DNA of 31,702 bases from Nostoc sp. CHAB 5834. Lineage in GTDB: Bacteria; Cyanobacteriota; Cyanobacteriia; Cyanobacteriales; Nostocaceae. A program made the position numbers and the translations under genes. The stretch is taken from positions 9,165 through 40,866 of the forward strand of contig JAIVFU010000064.1 of assembly GCA_020829485.1 (NCBI GenBank). Reading direction: 5' to 3'. Under the pieces are notes generated by a model. That model was not told the origin of the DNA. It did no database searches and saw only the letters and a list, made by a program, of their open reading frames with translations. Of this stretch, positions 8,543 to 16,501 are shown piece after piece (within the stretch, counting starts at the first letter, position 1; each line of letters starts with the position of its first letter).

Positions 8543-9382
8543 ATGGTTTCTAGCAATCAGATTAGCGATGTCTACGACGAGCTTCGCTTACGCCAGCAGA
8601 CTTCATTAGCTTTACAGACAACTAATGCAGCGTTAGAGTCAAAAGTGCAAGAGCTTTTGACTGAGTTAAATCACACTAATGAGCAATTGTGTTGTGAGAA
8701 AACTTTGCACCAGAGGACACAGACAGAACTAGAAAAGTCTCTTTCTTTGCTTCAGGCAGCTTTAGATGCCACTGCTGACGGTGTAATTGCTATCAGCTTT
8801 CTCACTGCTAAGAATAGCAAGACTGAGGTTCCTTCAGGGATGCAACTGGGAGAAGATGAGTATCTTAGCAAGCCCCTTACAGTAGAAGAACTGTTGAGTG
8901 CGATCGCATCTCGACTGGAAAAGCAAGCAGCCGAAAGGCAATGGTACGCTGCTGAGTCTCAGCAATTTCTAGAGCCACAGAGTACTGAGGCTGCAAAATC
9001 GATAGACCCGAAGTCGCTCTTGCCTTCTGACCCTCTTATGACTGAGGTCTTCGAGTTCATTGAGGCAAATTATCATCAACCGATAGGCTTAACTGAGGTA
9101 GCTCAAGCAGTTGGTTACTCAGCAGCTTACCTAACTGACTTAATGCGACGGCAAACGGGAGAGACTGTGCATAAATGGATTGCCAAGCGCCGGATGGCAG
9201 CAGCGTGTTCCTTGCTGCTGGAAACTAACCAGTCAATTGAGCTAATTGCTGAGGCAGTCGGCTATCGCTATGCGGGATGTTTCTTTCGCCAGTTTCGCAT
9301 CAGCTTTGGAACGACTCCTCAAGTCTGGCGAAAGGCGCAGCGCATTCATCAAACACCAAACACAACTCATACTAATTCGTAA
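8543..9382 (+). CDS. AraC-family regulator with chimeric coiled-coil / PAS-start / receiver-end N-terminus
   Basis: 279 aa from the ATG at 8543, preceded by GGAG 7 nt upstream; the frame is open further 5' but that part belongs to the IS end. Residues ~14-70 are a coiled coil. Residues ~70-84 (LLQAALDATADGVIAI) are the beginning of a PAS domain. This passes abruptly into the last third of a receiver domain (FLTAKNSKTEV to YLSKPLTVEELLSAI, ~85-127), which has no phospho-acceptor. Residues ~170-267 form a complete two-HTH AraC domain (LTEVAQAVGYSAAYLTDLMR; IAEAVGYRYAGCFFRQF). An in-frame deletion joining a PAS-sensor gene to a receiver-AraC gene explains this layout. DNA binding should be intact; signal input is probably lost. 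Confidence 0.7.
   Translation: MVSSNQISDVYDELRLRQQTSLALQTTNAALESKVQELLTELNHTNEQLCCEKTLHQRTQTELEKSLSLLQAALDATADGVIAISFLTAKNSKTEVPSGMQLGEDEYLSKPLTVEELLSAIASRLEKQAAERQWYAAESQQFLEPQSTEAAKSIDPKSLLPSDPLMTEVFEFIEANYHQPIGLTEVAQAVGYSAAYLTDLMRRQTGETVHKWIAKRRMAAACSLLLETNQSIELIAEAVGYRYAGCFFRQFRISFGTTPQVWRKAQRIHQTPNTTHTNS
8565..8593 (+). repeat. Dispersed cyanobacterial repeat (GCGATGTCTACGA...TACGC type) within coding sequence
   Basis: The 29-bp stretch gcgatgtctacgacgagc followed by ttcgcttacgc is the same short dispersed element seen, split by an insert, at 20404-20480. Here it is read in frame as SDVYDELRLR within the coiled coil of the AraC-type protein. Confidence 0.6.
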
Positions 9383-9409
9383 TTAAAAGTGCAGATCGAC
9401 TCACCGCAA

Positions 9410-9432
9410 AAAAGCCCACTTTGTGGGCTTTT
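9410..9432. terminator. Bidirectional rho-independent terminator
   Basis: Perfect 10-bp inverted repeat AAAAGCCCAC / GTGGGCTTTT with a TTT loop. The A and T runs on both sides let it act in both directions. It sits between the convergent AraC-type gene and the subtilase-like gene. Confidence 0.85.
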
Positions 9433-9474
9433 GGGGCTGTGTAGATATTCTTTCCCCGCAGGCTAAAGCGGTTT

Positions 9475-10713
9475 TTAGATGTTGGGCAACTGCTTAAAAC
9501 TTGAGTGAACTAGAGTAAGTCCCTCGCTAGGTTTAGCTGTGGTTTGAGATTTCTGTTGAGTGCGTTTCAAAGATAAACCTGCAATCATAACACCAACACA
9601 TAGCACAGCTAGGGTTGTGGTAGGTTCAGGAATTGGTTTAGGTTGTATACCCAGTGCTGCGATCGCTTTGTCTCCCCGAATTAAACCAAAGCCTAGTCTG
9701 GAGTCGAAACCTGGCAAAGGGCTGTCAGCCGTATTTCTCAGAGCATCATATATCTCAGTGGGTGTTGCGCTTAAATCTGCTTGCAATAACAGCGCTGCTA
9801 CTGCTGCTGTGTACGGTGCCGATGCCGAACTACCGAAGAAGTCGAAGAAGCCTGGGTTGGCAACACGAGGAGCATCTTTACCGCCCAAGCCGAAGGAAAT
9901 CGGCAACGCGTCTGGAGCGACAACATCAGGCTTGAGGAAATCTAGGCTGCCTTCCGAAGAAAAAGGTTCCAGTTGTCCCTGCTCTACAACAACACCGTAG
10001 TATTTATTTGAGTAGGATTCTGCGTTTCCATAATACACAGCTCCAACGGTTAGTGCATTTGGGTTATTCGCGTGTCCGTATATTGGAATATTGGGAAAAT
10101 CATTACCAGCGTCGGTAAAGTAAGAAATCCCCTGGTTGAATACTGCGTCAATTGCTTGGTTAATAGCTCCATTCGGAGGCTCGTGATCTACGAAGTCTAT
10201 AGGTACATCAGGAAAATTTGGGGGGGCATAACCGATATCATCTACGATGATGTCTGCCCCAGCAGCCGCTAAAGCCTGAATGGCTTGACCGAAGTCATCG
10301 GTATCGCCTGCACTTGTGTGGAACACCAAGTCAGCTCCCGGAGCCAAAGCATGAATGATCTGCGATATGGCACGACCCTCATCCGTAGCATCTGCCCCGG
10401 AGTAGTCCTTTAGGATGTTAACATCAGATGGGAGGTAGCGGTTGGCTATGTTGGTCGCATAAGTATCCAGGTTGCCAGAGACATCGAAGGTTTTTGCTGT
10501 AGCGAAGCTATCAGTTAGCACACCGATGGTGATTCCGGTGCCGTCTAAACTGTAGAGGTCTCGCAAAACATCAACTCCTGTAGCTTTGGCTGCTGCTTCA
10601 ATCGGCAGGGTGAAGATAGCCGCTTGAACCTCAGCAACAAAGCTCCCAAATGCGGCAGTTGTTGCAATCACCCCTGACGTAACGATTTTTTGGACAAATC
10701 TCAAATTTTTCAT
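9475..10713 (-). CDS. Exported subtilase (S8)-like protein with PEP-CTERM anchor
   Basis: 412 aa. A signal peptide (basic start, hydrophobic 11-22, site near VQA at 31) leads an S8-like fold: Asp68 in GVLTDSF, oxyanion Asn204 in DAGND, and nucleophile Ser296 in GSSASAP. Where the catalytic His is expected the sequence reads DEGRA, giving Glu112; a Glu in this place is typical of the sedolisin (S53) branch. A PEP-CTERM signal follows (PEP at 362-364, hydrophobic 366-382, then basic KRTQQK), with an unusual ~25-residue tail. AAGG lies 5 nt before the ATG. The gene follows the RiPP precursor gene in the same direction with a hairpin between them, and shares an upstream motif with it. It could trim the exported peptide or be unrelated. 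Confidence 0.85.
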   Translation of the reverse strand: MKNLRFVQKIVTSGVIATTAAFGSFVAEVQAAIFTLPIEAAAKATGVDVLRDLYSLDGTGITIGVLTDSFATAKTFDVSGNLDTYATNIANRYLPSDVNILKDYSGADATDEGRAISQIIHALAPGADLVFHTSAGDTDDFGQAIQALAAAGADIIVDDIGYAPPNFPDVPIDFVDHEPPNGAINQAIDAVFNQGISYFTDAGNDFPNIPIYGHANNPNALTVGAVYYGNAESYSNKYYGVVVEQGQLEPFSSEGSLDFLKPDVVAPDALPISFGLGGKDAPRVANPGFFDFFGSSASAPYTAAVAALLLQADLSATPTEIYDALRNTADSPLPGFDSRLGFGLIRGDKAIAALGIQPKPIPEPTTTLAVLCVGVMIAGLSLKRTQQKSQTTAKPSEGLTLVHSSFKQLPNI

Positions 10714-10828
10714 AGCCTTAAATTTCTCATAGCGTTAAAAGACCTTCTCAAGATTCACTCTTGTTAGAGCAGATTGGATTTACTGTAATGCCGTCTGTCA
10801 TAACAGAATATTCATGAAGAACCTAACT

Positions 10829-10847
10829 GTCAATTTGAATTCTTTAG
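10829..10847 (-). promoter_or_regulatory. 19-bp motif shared with the precursor-gene upstream region (copy 1)
   Basis: GTCAATTTGAATTCTTTAG occurs here, 116 nt upstream of the subtilase-like gene, and again identically at 11463-11481, 76 nt upstream of the precursor gene. A central GAATTC is palindromic. It may be an operator or part of a promoter; the function is inferred only from position. Confidence 0.45.
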
Positions 10848-10909
10848 GAAAAAATTCAGAAAAATTAGGAGTAATAACTTGAGAGACCTAAATATTAATT
10901 ATCCGAGTA

Positions 10910-10954
10910 AAACCAGTGAGTCCAGCAGATTTATCTGTCAAAACTCACTGGTTT
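10910..10954 (-). terminator. Long hairpin downstream of the precursor gene
   Basis: Perfect 12-bp inverted repeat AAACCAGTGAGT / ACTCACTGGTTT enclosing a 21-nt loop, 46 nt after the stop of the NHLP precursor gene. On the minus strand it is followed by a short T run (GGTTTT). It probably ends or attenuates the precursor transcript or protects its 3' end. Confidence 0.6.
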
Positions 10955-11000
10955 AGAATATTTTTGAGTTCCAAGTAGTTACTGGTCTGCTAAACGGACG

Positions 11001-11387
11001 CTACACTAAGTCATTAGCGTTTCTTAACTTAGCCTTTCTTCTGCCATCTTCATATTCGAATTTAATGTTAATACGCTTACTAAAGACGATACAGATGCCG
11101 CCAGCCACAGCTTCTAAAGCTTCCTCAGATAATTCTCCCTCAGATCCAGCAGGAGCAGGATTATTTGGAAGTACCAAGTAGACCTTATTTGCAGTCTCTT
11201 GGAGAACTTCAATTTCAATTTCTTTTGGAAGTTCTTGTCCTGATTCTCTTGCAAAAACTGCTTTGGGATTGCTGAGTAATTCTTGCTTGAATGCCTCATC
11301 TTCCCAAGTCCGTTGAATGAGTTTTTGCTCAAACTCGAACCGGGCGTTTGTAGCATCAGAGATGATTTTTTTCAGTTCTTCGTGCAT
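11001..11387 (-). CDS. NHLP-leader RiPP (lanthipeptide) precursor peptide
   Basis: 128 aa. Residues 1-75 match the nitrile-hydratase-alpha-like leader (NHLP) class: FEQKLIQRTWEDEAFKQELL, NPKAVFARESG, then PKEIEIEVLQETANKVYLVLP. An acidic helix LSEEALEAVAGG ends in the double-Gly cleavage site at 96-97. The predicted core (98-128) starts ICIVFSKRINIKFEYEDG and has a single Cys (99), a single Ser (103) and no Thr, so at most one lanthionine ring can form. AAGGAG lies about 8 nt before the ATG. The gene is divergent from lanM with a 393-nt spacer, and the C39 exporter that would cut GG is in the same locus. It could be a degenerate or non-lanthipeptide member, since the core is long, charged and Cys-poor. 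Confidence 0.85.
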   Translation of the reverse strand: MHEELKKIISDATNARFEFEQKLIQRTWEDEAFKQELLSNPKAVFARESGQELPKEIEIEVLQETANKVYLVLPNNPAPAGSEGELSEEALEAVAGGICIVFSKRINIKFEYEDGRRKAKLRNANDLV

Positions 11388-11780
11388 TTGGGTTTCTCCT
11401 TATTTGCTTTTATCAATCTTTGTGATTGACACTAACTAGAATAGCGATTCGGAAACTAAACCGTCAATTTGAATTCTTTAGACATTAAATCAAAATAAAT
11501 AGAATGTCTTCACTTAAAAATCTAAATACTAATGTGAATATTTTAGGAAAATCATAAAAATCAAAGATCCAGTATTTAATAATGAAAAATCAAGCCATCA
11601 AAAATCAGTAACTTGCCTAGAGTGGAAGTTGCTCGCATTAGATAAAAAACAGAAGCTAAAAATTTGTTAGTCTTACCGAAAGAATTTGAATTGTAATTCT
11701 AGGTTGGTATCCTCTAAACTACAAATCTAAGTCTGAATAAAAAAAACATTATGGGTTTAACTAAATAGGGATACACATAG
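11388..11780. other. AT-rich divergent intergenic region, precursor / lanM
   Basis: 393 nt without a credible gene. It holds motif copies at 11463 and about 11531, and a related TTTGAATTGTAATTCTAGG at about 11684. Promoters for both directions must lie here, but I could not assign -35/-10 pairs with confidence. Confidence 0.5.
11463..11481 (-). promoter_or_regulatory. 19-bp shared upstream motif (copy 2)
   Basis: Identical to the copy at 10829-10847. A degenerate third copy (AATGTGAATATTTTAGGAAAA) is at about 11531-11551. All lie in the spacer between the divergent precursor and lanM genes or upstream of the subtilase-like gene. A shared operator for the RiPP locus is possible. Confidence 0.45.
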
Positions 11781-14700
11781 ATGAAAGTTTCACAAGAAGA
11801 TTTAATCAAAATAGTTCAGGAAGCTAGTACTCTAACCGAAAGACTGGGGACACGCTTCATTCCTAATAAGACACCAGTCGATGAAAAACTGATTAGTTCA
11901 CGCTGGGAAATGTGGTGTCAGGTTGTAGCACAAGAAAACCCAGAAAAATTTGCTAAACGCCTTGCCTGGGACGATCGCAATTCTAAAGCTGTTGGTAGCG
12001 TTCTCGGATCTGTGTATATCAACGAAGCACAAAAACTTCCTCTCTGGGCAGAAACTTTACAGCAAGCGTTGCAAACTGACTGGGAAACAGCTTATACAAG
12101 TGCTTCTCGCTGTCTGGATGCTGGAAAACCGATTCCTTTTGAAGAAGTTTATCTACCCTTTGTTTACGTAGCGCGGCAAAAACTCGTTGCACAGGTTGGT
12201 GCTAGTTGGCAACAACTATCACAAGAAGTTCACATACGTCTGGAACGTCAACTTTTATTGCAGTTAGTGTCTTTTTGCACCCAATCTCTAGAGCTTGAAT
12301 TTTCACTATTTAAAGCGCTCAAGCAACCCGCTTTCACCTTCTTATGGGGAAAAGGATTAGACATAAATTCTAAAGATCAATACCAAACTTTTATCAAAGA
12401 CTTTAAAACAGGCAAACTACTCTCATTTTTCCAGAAATACAATGTTTTAGCTCGCCTGGTGGCGACAGCAATGGATATATGGGTGGAGGAGAAAACAGAA
12501 TTCCTTCAACGATTAGCATTAGATTTAACAACTATCCGGCAAACTTTCCAAGAAGATACAAGCCAAATTGTTGCAATCCAATTGAATCTCTCCGATCTTC
12601 ATAATAGAGGGCGATCGGTGATCGCTTTAACTTTTGCTTCTGGATTGAAACTGATATATAAACCCAGAGGTTTAGGCTTGGAAACTGCATATTTTCAGTT
12701 ACTAGCTTGGTGTAATCAGCAGTTTGTTTTGCTACCGTTCAAGTTAGTCAAAGTTATTGACTGCAAGACTCATGGCTGGATGGAGTATGTAGAACATTTG
12801 CCTTGTGAAGACGAAGCAGCAGCACACCGATACTATCAGCGTGCCGGAATGCTTCTGTGTCTACTTTATTTGCTCCAAGGAAATGACTGCCATCACGAAA
12901 ATCTAATCGCTAGTGGCGAACAGCCGGTGTTGATAGACCTGGAAACCCTCTTACAGCCTGTAGCTGAAGAGATTGATCTCAAAGTAGAAGAAGTAGGGGG
13001 AGCGCAATACCAAGCGAATCAACAATTTTACGACTCGGTGCTGCGGACTGGACTACTACCGAGATGGGACTTTGGGGTAGAAGGGAAGGCTGAAGACATT
13101 AGTGGTTTGGGGGGAGTTGGTGAGGTAATCTCTGTTAGAAGGCAAAAATGGCAGAATATCAATACTGATGGCATGACACTGGAGTATGAACTTGCCATTA
13201 TGCCAGCCCAAGCTAATACACTTTTCCTTAATAACGTTGCTCTATCACCCAATGATTACATTAATGAACTTGTAACTGGTTTCCAGCAGATGTATCAGTT
13301 CTTGTCAGAGCGGCAAGAATCGCTGTTGGCAACCGATAGTCCAATAGCCGTTCTAGCTCATCAGAGAGTAAGATTTTTGTTTCGCAATACCCAAGTCTAT
13401 GCCGATGTTTTGAATAAAGCTCTGAACCAAAAATTCTTGCGGCATGGCATAGAGCGCAGTATTCAGCTAGATGTTTTAAGTCGGGCATTTTTGAAGGCTG
13501 ATACAAAACCTTCTATCTGGCCACTGCTAGCAGCAGAATTACAAGCTTTAGAGCAAATGGATATCCCTTACTTTATTGCTGACTCAAGCAGTGATGCTCT
13601 GAGAGTCAATGACTTAATTATTGAGAAATATTTTAAAGAACCTAGCTATGAGCGAATGATTTCTTGTCTCAAGCAGCTTAATGATACAGATTTAACCCAA
13701 CAGATTGCAATTATTCGGGGTTCTTTTTACTCGCAGGTTGCTAGTGGTATAACCAGTGCAGCACCTACTAGTATCAGTTTAGACTTAGATGCAACTGTTC
13801 CGTTGACACAAGAACAAATGGTGCAAGAGGCAGTGAAAATTGCCAAAGAACTTCAACAACGAGCAATTCAAGCAGCCGATCGCAGTGTTACCTGGATTGG
13901 CATGGGATACTTGCCTAATGCAGGACGGATGCAACTTCAGCCTCTGGGCGATGGCTTGTACGACGGTGTTTGCGGTGTCGCTTTATTTTTAGCAGCGATC
14001 GCCAAAATTACTGGTCACACAGAATTTCGAGATTTAACACTCAGTGCCTTGCAAGACCTGAGAAAAACCTTACAGAATATAGACGCAAACTCTCAGCGTA
14101 AATTTACCAAGCAAATCGGTATCGGCGGAGCCACTGGATTAGGGTCTATTGTTTATACCTTGGTAAGGGTTAGCCAATTTCTGGACGAGCCGGAGCTTTT
14201 GGATATTGCTAGCCTTGCAGCATCGTTAATTACTCAGGAAAGCATTACAAGCGATCGCTCCTTTGATACAATCGTCGGCTCTGCTGGGGCAATACTAGGA
14301 TTACTGAGTTTGTACCAAGCTTCATCAGAGTCAACAGTATTGAATCAAGCCGAAGCTTTAGGTTATCACCTACTAAATAACCGCACTAACAGCGATTCTG
14401 GATTTAGAGCTTGGGCAACCTTAGAAGGTAAGTTAGCGACGGGATTTTCTCATGGTGCGGCGGGTATTGCCTACGCCTTACTGCGATTGTACAAAACCAC
14501 ACAAGATCCAAATTTTCTCGAAGCAGCAGAAGAAGCGATCGCCTATGAACGCAGTTTATTTTCCCCCAATGCTGGAAATTGGCAAGATGTCAGAGAAGAA
14601 AAACCTTCTTTTATAACCAGTTGGTGTCATGGTGCGCCTGGCATTGGTTTAGGTCGTTTGGGGAGTTTAGAAATTCTTGATACTCCAGAAATCCGGCAAG

Positions 14701-15020
14701 AGATTGCAGTAGCATTAAATACAACTCAACAGTTTGGTTTACAAAACCTTGACCATCTTTGCTGCGGTAACTTTGGCAGGATGGAGGTACTACTAATAGG
14801 AGCCACCAAGCTGTTGAGTTCGGAATTACGGCAAACTGTCCAAAAACAAGCGGCAACAGTTGTAGAAAGAGCAAAACAAGTCGGTGCTTTTTATTTATTT
14901 CCCGAACTTCCCGCAGATGTTTACAACCCTAGTTTCTTTCAAGGCACCGCCGGAATTGGTTATGAGCTACTGAGGTTAGCGTATCCAGAATCGCTTCCTT
15001 CTGCGTTGCTGTGGGAGTGA
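11781..15020 (+). CDS. lanM: Class II lanthipeptide synthetase LanM (CCG type)
   Basis: 1079 aa, normal LanM length. The N-terminal dehydratase half (DUF4135-like) carries YKPRGLGLE (KPR at 294-296), GNDCHHENL (367-375) and DLET (386-389), which belong to the kinase-like phosphorylation/elimination site. The C-terminal cyclase half (from about 715) is LanC-like: GLYDGVCGVALFL, FSHGAAG (His891), SWCHGAPG (Cys949) and LCCGN (Cys994-Cys995). The last motif is CCG rather than the usual CHG, giving a three-Cys zinc site as in the ProcM clade. It installs dehydro-residues and lanthionine rings on the precursor in the cytoplasm. The gene is divergent from the precursor gene and opens the long rightward gene run. 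AGGGAT precedes the ATG at a slightly long spacing. Confidence 0.95.
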   Translation: MKVSQEDLIKIVQEASTLTERLGTRFIPNKTPVDEKLISSRWEMWCQVVAQENPEKFAKRLAWDDRNSKAVGSVLGSVYINEAQKLPLWAETLQQALQTDWETAYTSASRCLDAGKPIPFEEVYLPFVYVARQKLVAQVGASWQQLSQEVHIRLERQLLLQLVSFCTQSLELEFSLFKALKQPAFTFLWGKGLDINSKDQYQTFIKDFKTGKLLSFFQKYNVLARLVATAMDIWVEEKTEFLQRLALDLTTIRQTFQEDTSQIVAIQLNLSDLHNRGRSVIALTFASGLKLIYKPRGLGLETAYFQLLAWCNQQFVLLPFKLVKVIDCKTHGWMEYVEHLPCEDEAAAHRYYQRAGMLLCLLYLLQGNDCHHENLIASGEQPVLIDLETLLQPVAEEIDLKVEEVGGAQYQANQQFYDSVLRTGLLPRWDFGVEGKAEDISGLGGVGEVISVRRQKWQNINTDGMTLEYELAIMPAQANTLFLNNVALSPNDYINELVTGFQQMYQFLSERQESLLATDSPIAVLAHQRVRFLFRNTQVYADVLNKALNQKFLRHGIERSIQLDVLSRAFLKADTKPSIWPLLAAELQALEQMDIPYFIADSSSDALRVNDLIIEKYFKEPSYERMISCLKQLNDTDLTQQIAIIRGSFYSQVASGITSAAPTSISLDLDATVPLTQEQMVQEAVKIAKELQQRAIQAADRSVTWIGMGYLPNAGRMQLQPLGDGLYDGVCGVALFLAAIAKITGHTEFRDLTLSALQDLRKTLQNIDANSQRKFTKQIGIGGATGLGSIVYTLVRVSQFLDEPELLDIASLAASLITQESITSDRSFDTIVGSAGAILGLLSLYQASSESTVLNQAEALGYHLLNNRTNSDSGFRAWATLEGKLATGFSHGAAGIAYALLRLYKTTQDPNFLEAAEEAIAYERSLFSPNAGNWQDVREEKPSFITSWCHGAPGIGLGRLGSLEILDTPEIRQEIAVALNTTQQFGLQNLDHLCCGNFGRMEVLLIGATKLLSSELRQTVQKQAATVVERAKQVGAFYLFPELPADVYNPSFFQGTAGIGYELLRLAYPESLPSALLWE

Positions 15021-15059
15021 ACTTAGAGATTTTTACAACTAATTATCATGGTGGATTAA

Positions 15060-16499
15060 ATGAAGCGCTTACATCGGTTACTTTACCCGCCTGCTTGGTC
15101 TATTGCTGCCAAAATATCAGCAGTGTTGGTGTCAGTTGCACTCATCCCGATGAGCTTCACCACCTACTACAACCTGCGGCAGAGCTTGGATAGTGTGGAG
15201 GCTGGCGAATATCGCAAACTAGAATTGTTAGCCACCAGTACCGCTAGCCGTCTTGACCAGTTAATTATTGATATTGAGCGTGTTGTTGTCCAAGTTAGCA
15301 GCGATCGCAATGTCGTCAATTTCCTCACAGCGTCCACATCTTCTGAGAGAGAAACCCTCCGCCCTGACTTGCAACAAATGCTAGAAAACGTCTTCCATTC
15401 TAACCCAGACTATGATGCTGTGTTTGTGATGGATAAACAAGGTCTTGCTGTCGCCGCTAGCGATCGCAAATTCTTTGGTCAAAACTACGCCTTCCGTGAA
15501 TATTTCCGTTCCAGCATTCAGGGCAAATCTTATATATCTAGCATCTTAGTAGGCGAAACGACGAAACGACCGGGGATGTTTTTCTCCCAACCAGTGCGAT
15601 CGCAAGAAGGCGAAATTATCGGAGTCACAGTACTTAAAATTAAAGGAGAAGGTATCTGGGCGATCGCAGATGCACTAAAAGTAGGCTCCCAAAGTTATAC
15701 CTTTCTGATTGACCAGCAGGGAGTAATTATCAGTCATTTCAATAAATCTCTTCTTTACCATAGCCTCGTCCCCCTACCGCCTGACATCTTAGAGCGGGTT
15801 GTAAAAGATAGACGTTACGCTCTAGATCAGATTCAAAGCTTAGGTATTCCAGAGTTGCAGGTAATGGTGAGAGCTAAACAGGCAGGTCACACTACCTATC
15901 GCTTTCCACCTCAGGAAATGCCCCGGATAGTTGGCTTTGCATCTTTGCAAGAACAACCTTGGGTATTGGGGGTCAGCCAGCCCAAAGAAAATTTTAGCGA
16001 GCCATTGAAGCGCTTGATTTGGCTGCACGGCGGCAGTCTGTTGATTGTGGGCGGAATCACAGCCATCATGGCGTTGCTCCTAGCGCGAAGAATTTCTCGA
16101 CCGATTTACGCCCTCACAGCCGCCGCCCAAGCACTGGAGCATGACGATTTTGATTCTCGTGTACTGGAGTTGCTTCCTAGATTAACGAAATTAGCTCATA
16201 GCCAAGACGACATGGGTCAATTAGTCCGCGTTTTCTTGAAGATGGCTGAACAAGTGAGGATGCGAGATCAAAAGCTGAAAATACAAGTCCGGGAACTGCA
16301 CATTGAGATTGACGAGGCTAAAAGAGCCACCAATGTCGCGGAAATTACAGAAAACGAACATTTTCGGCAGTTACAAAAAAAGATTCAAAAGCTCAGAGAA
16401 CAGAAAGTAACTGTTAGGGAAACTGAGACAGATTACTACCAGAGATTGCAGACTAAAGTGCAATCCCTCAAAGAGCGATCGCTAAATTGTGAGGCATAG
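15060..16499 (+). CDS. Cache-HAMP membrane protein with C-terminal coiled coil, no output domain
   Basis: 479 aa. Membrane span at about 15-38, then an extracytoplasmic double-Cache-type domain (about 39-315; DYDAVFVMDKQGLAVAAS, then FGQNYAFREYF, and YTFLIDQQGVIISH). A second span (about 322-343), a HAMP domain (about 344-405; RRISRPIYALTAAAQAL) and a long charged coiled coil (about 400-475) follow. There is no kinase, cyclase or methyl-accepting domain, so the signal must pass to a separate partner. It starts 39 nt after lanM and ends 2 nt before the next gene, so it is almost surely co-translated with the APC-like membrane protein, the best candidate partner. Cache domains commonly bind small molecules such as amino acids; the ligand here is unknown. 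Confidence 0.88.
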   Translation: MKRLHRLLYPPAWSIAAKISAVLVSVALIPMSFTTYYNLRQSLDSVEAGEYRKLELLATSTASRLDQLIIDIERVVVQVSSDRNVVNFLTASTSSERETLRPDLQQMLENVFHSNPDYDAVFVMDKQGLAVAASDRKFFGQNYAFREYFRSSIQGKSYISSILVGETTKRPGMFFSQPVRSQEGEIIGVTVLKIKGEGIWAIADALKVGSQSYTFLIDQQGVIISHFNKSLLYHSLVPLPPDILERVVKDRRYALDQIQSLGIPELQVMVRAKQAGHTTYRFPPQEMPRIVGFASLQEQPWVLGVSQPKENFSEPLKRLIWLHGGSLLIVGGITAIMALLLARRISRPIYALTAAAQALEHDDFDSRVLELLPRLTKLAHSQDDMGQLVRVFLKMAEQVRMRDQKLKIQVRELHIEIDEAKRATNVAEITENEHFRQLQKKIQKLREQKVTVRETETDYYQRLQTKVQSLKERSLNCEA

Positions 16500-16501
16500 A
16501 T

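Noticed and set aside
11114..11356. Second precursor-like ORF in another frame of the NHLP gene
   Set aside because: Shadow frame with no leader features; the 128-codon frame has the full NHLP leader and GG site.
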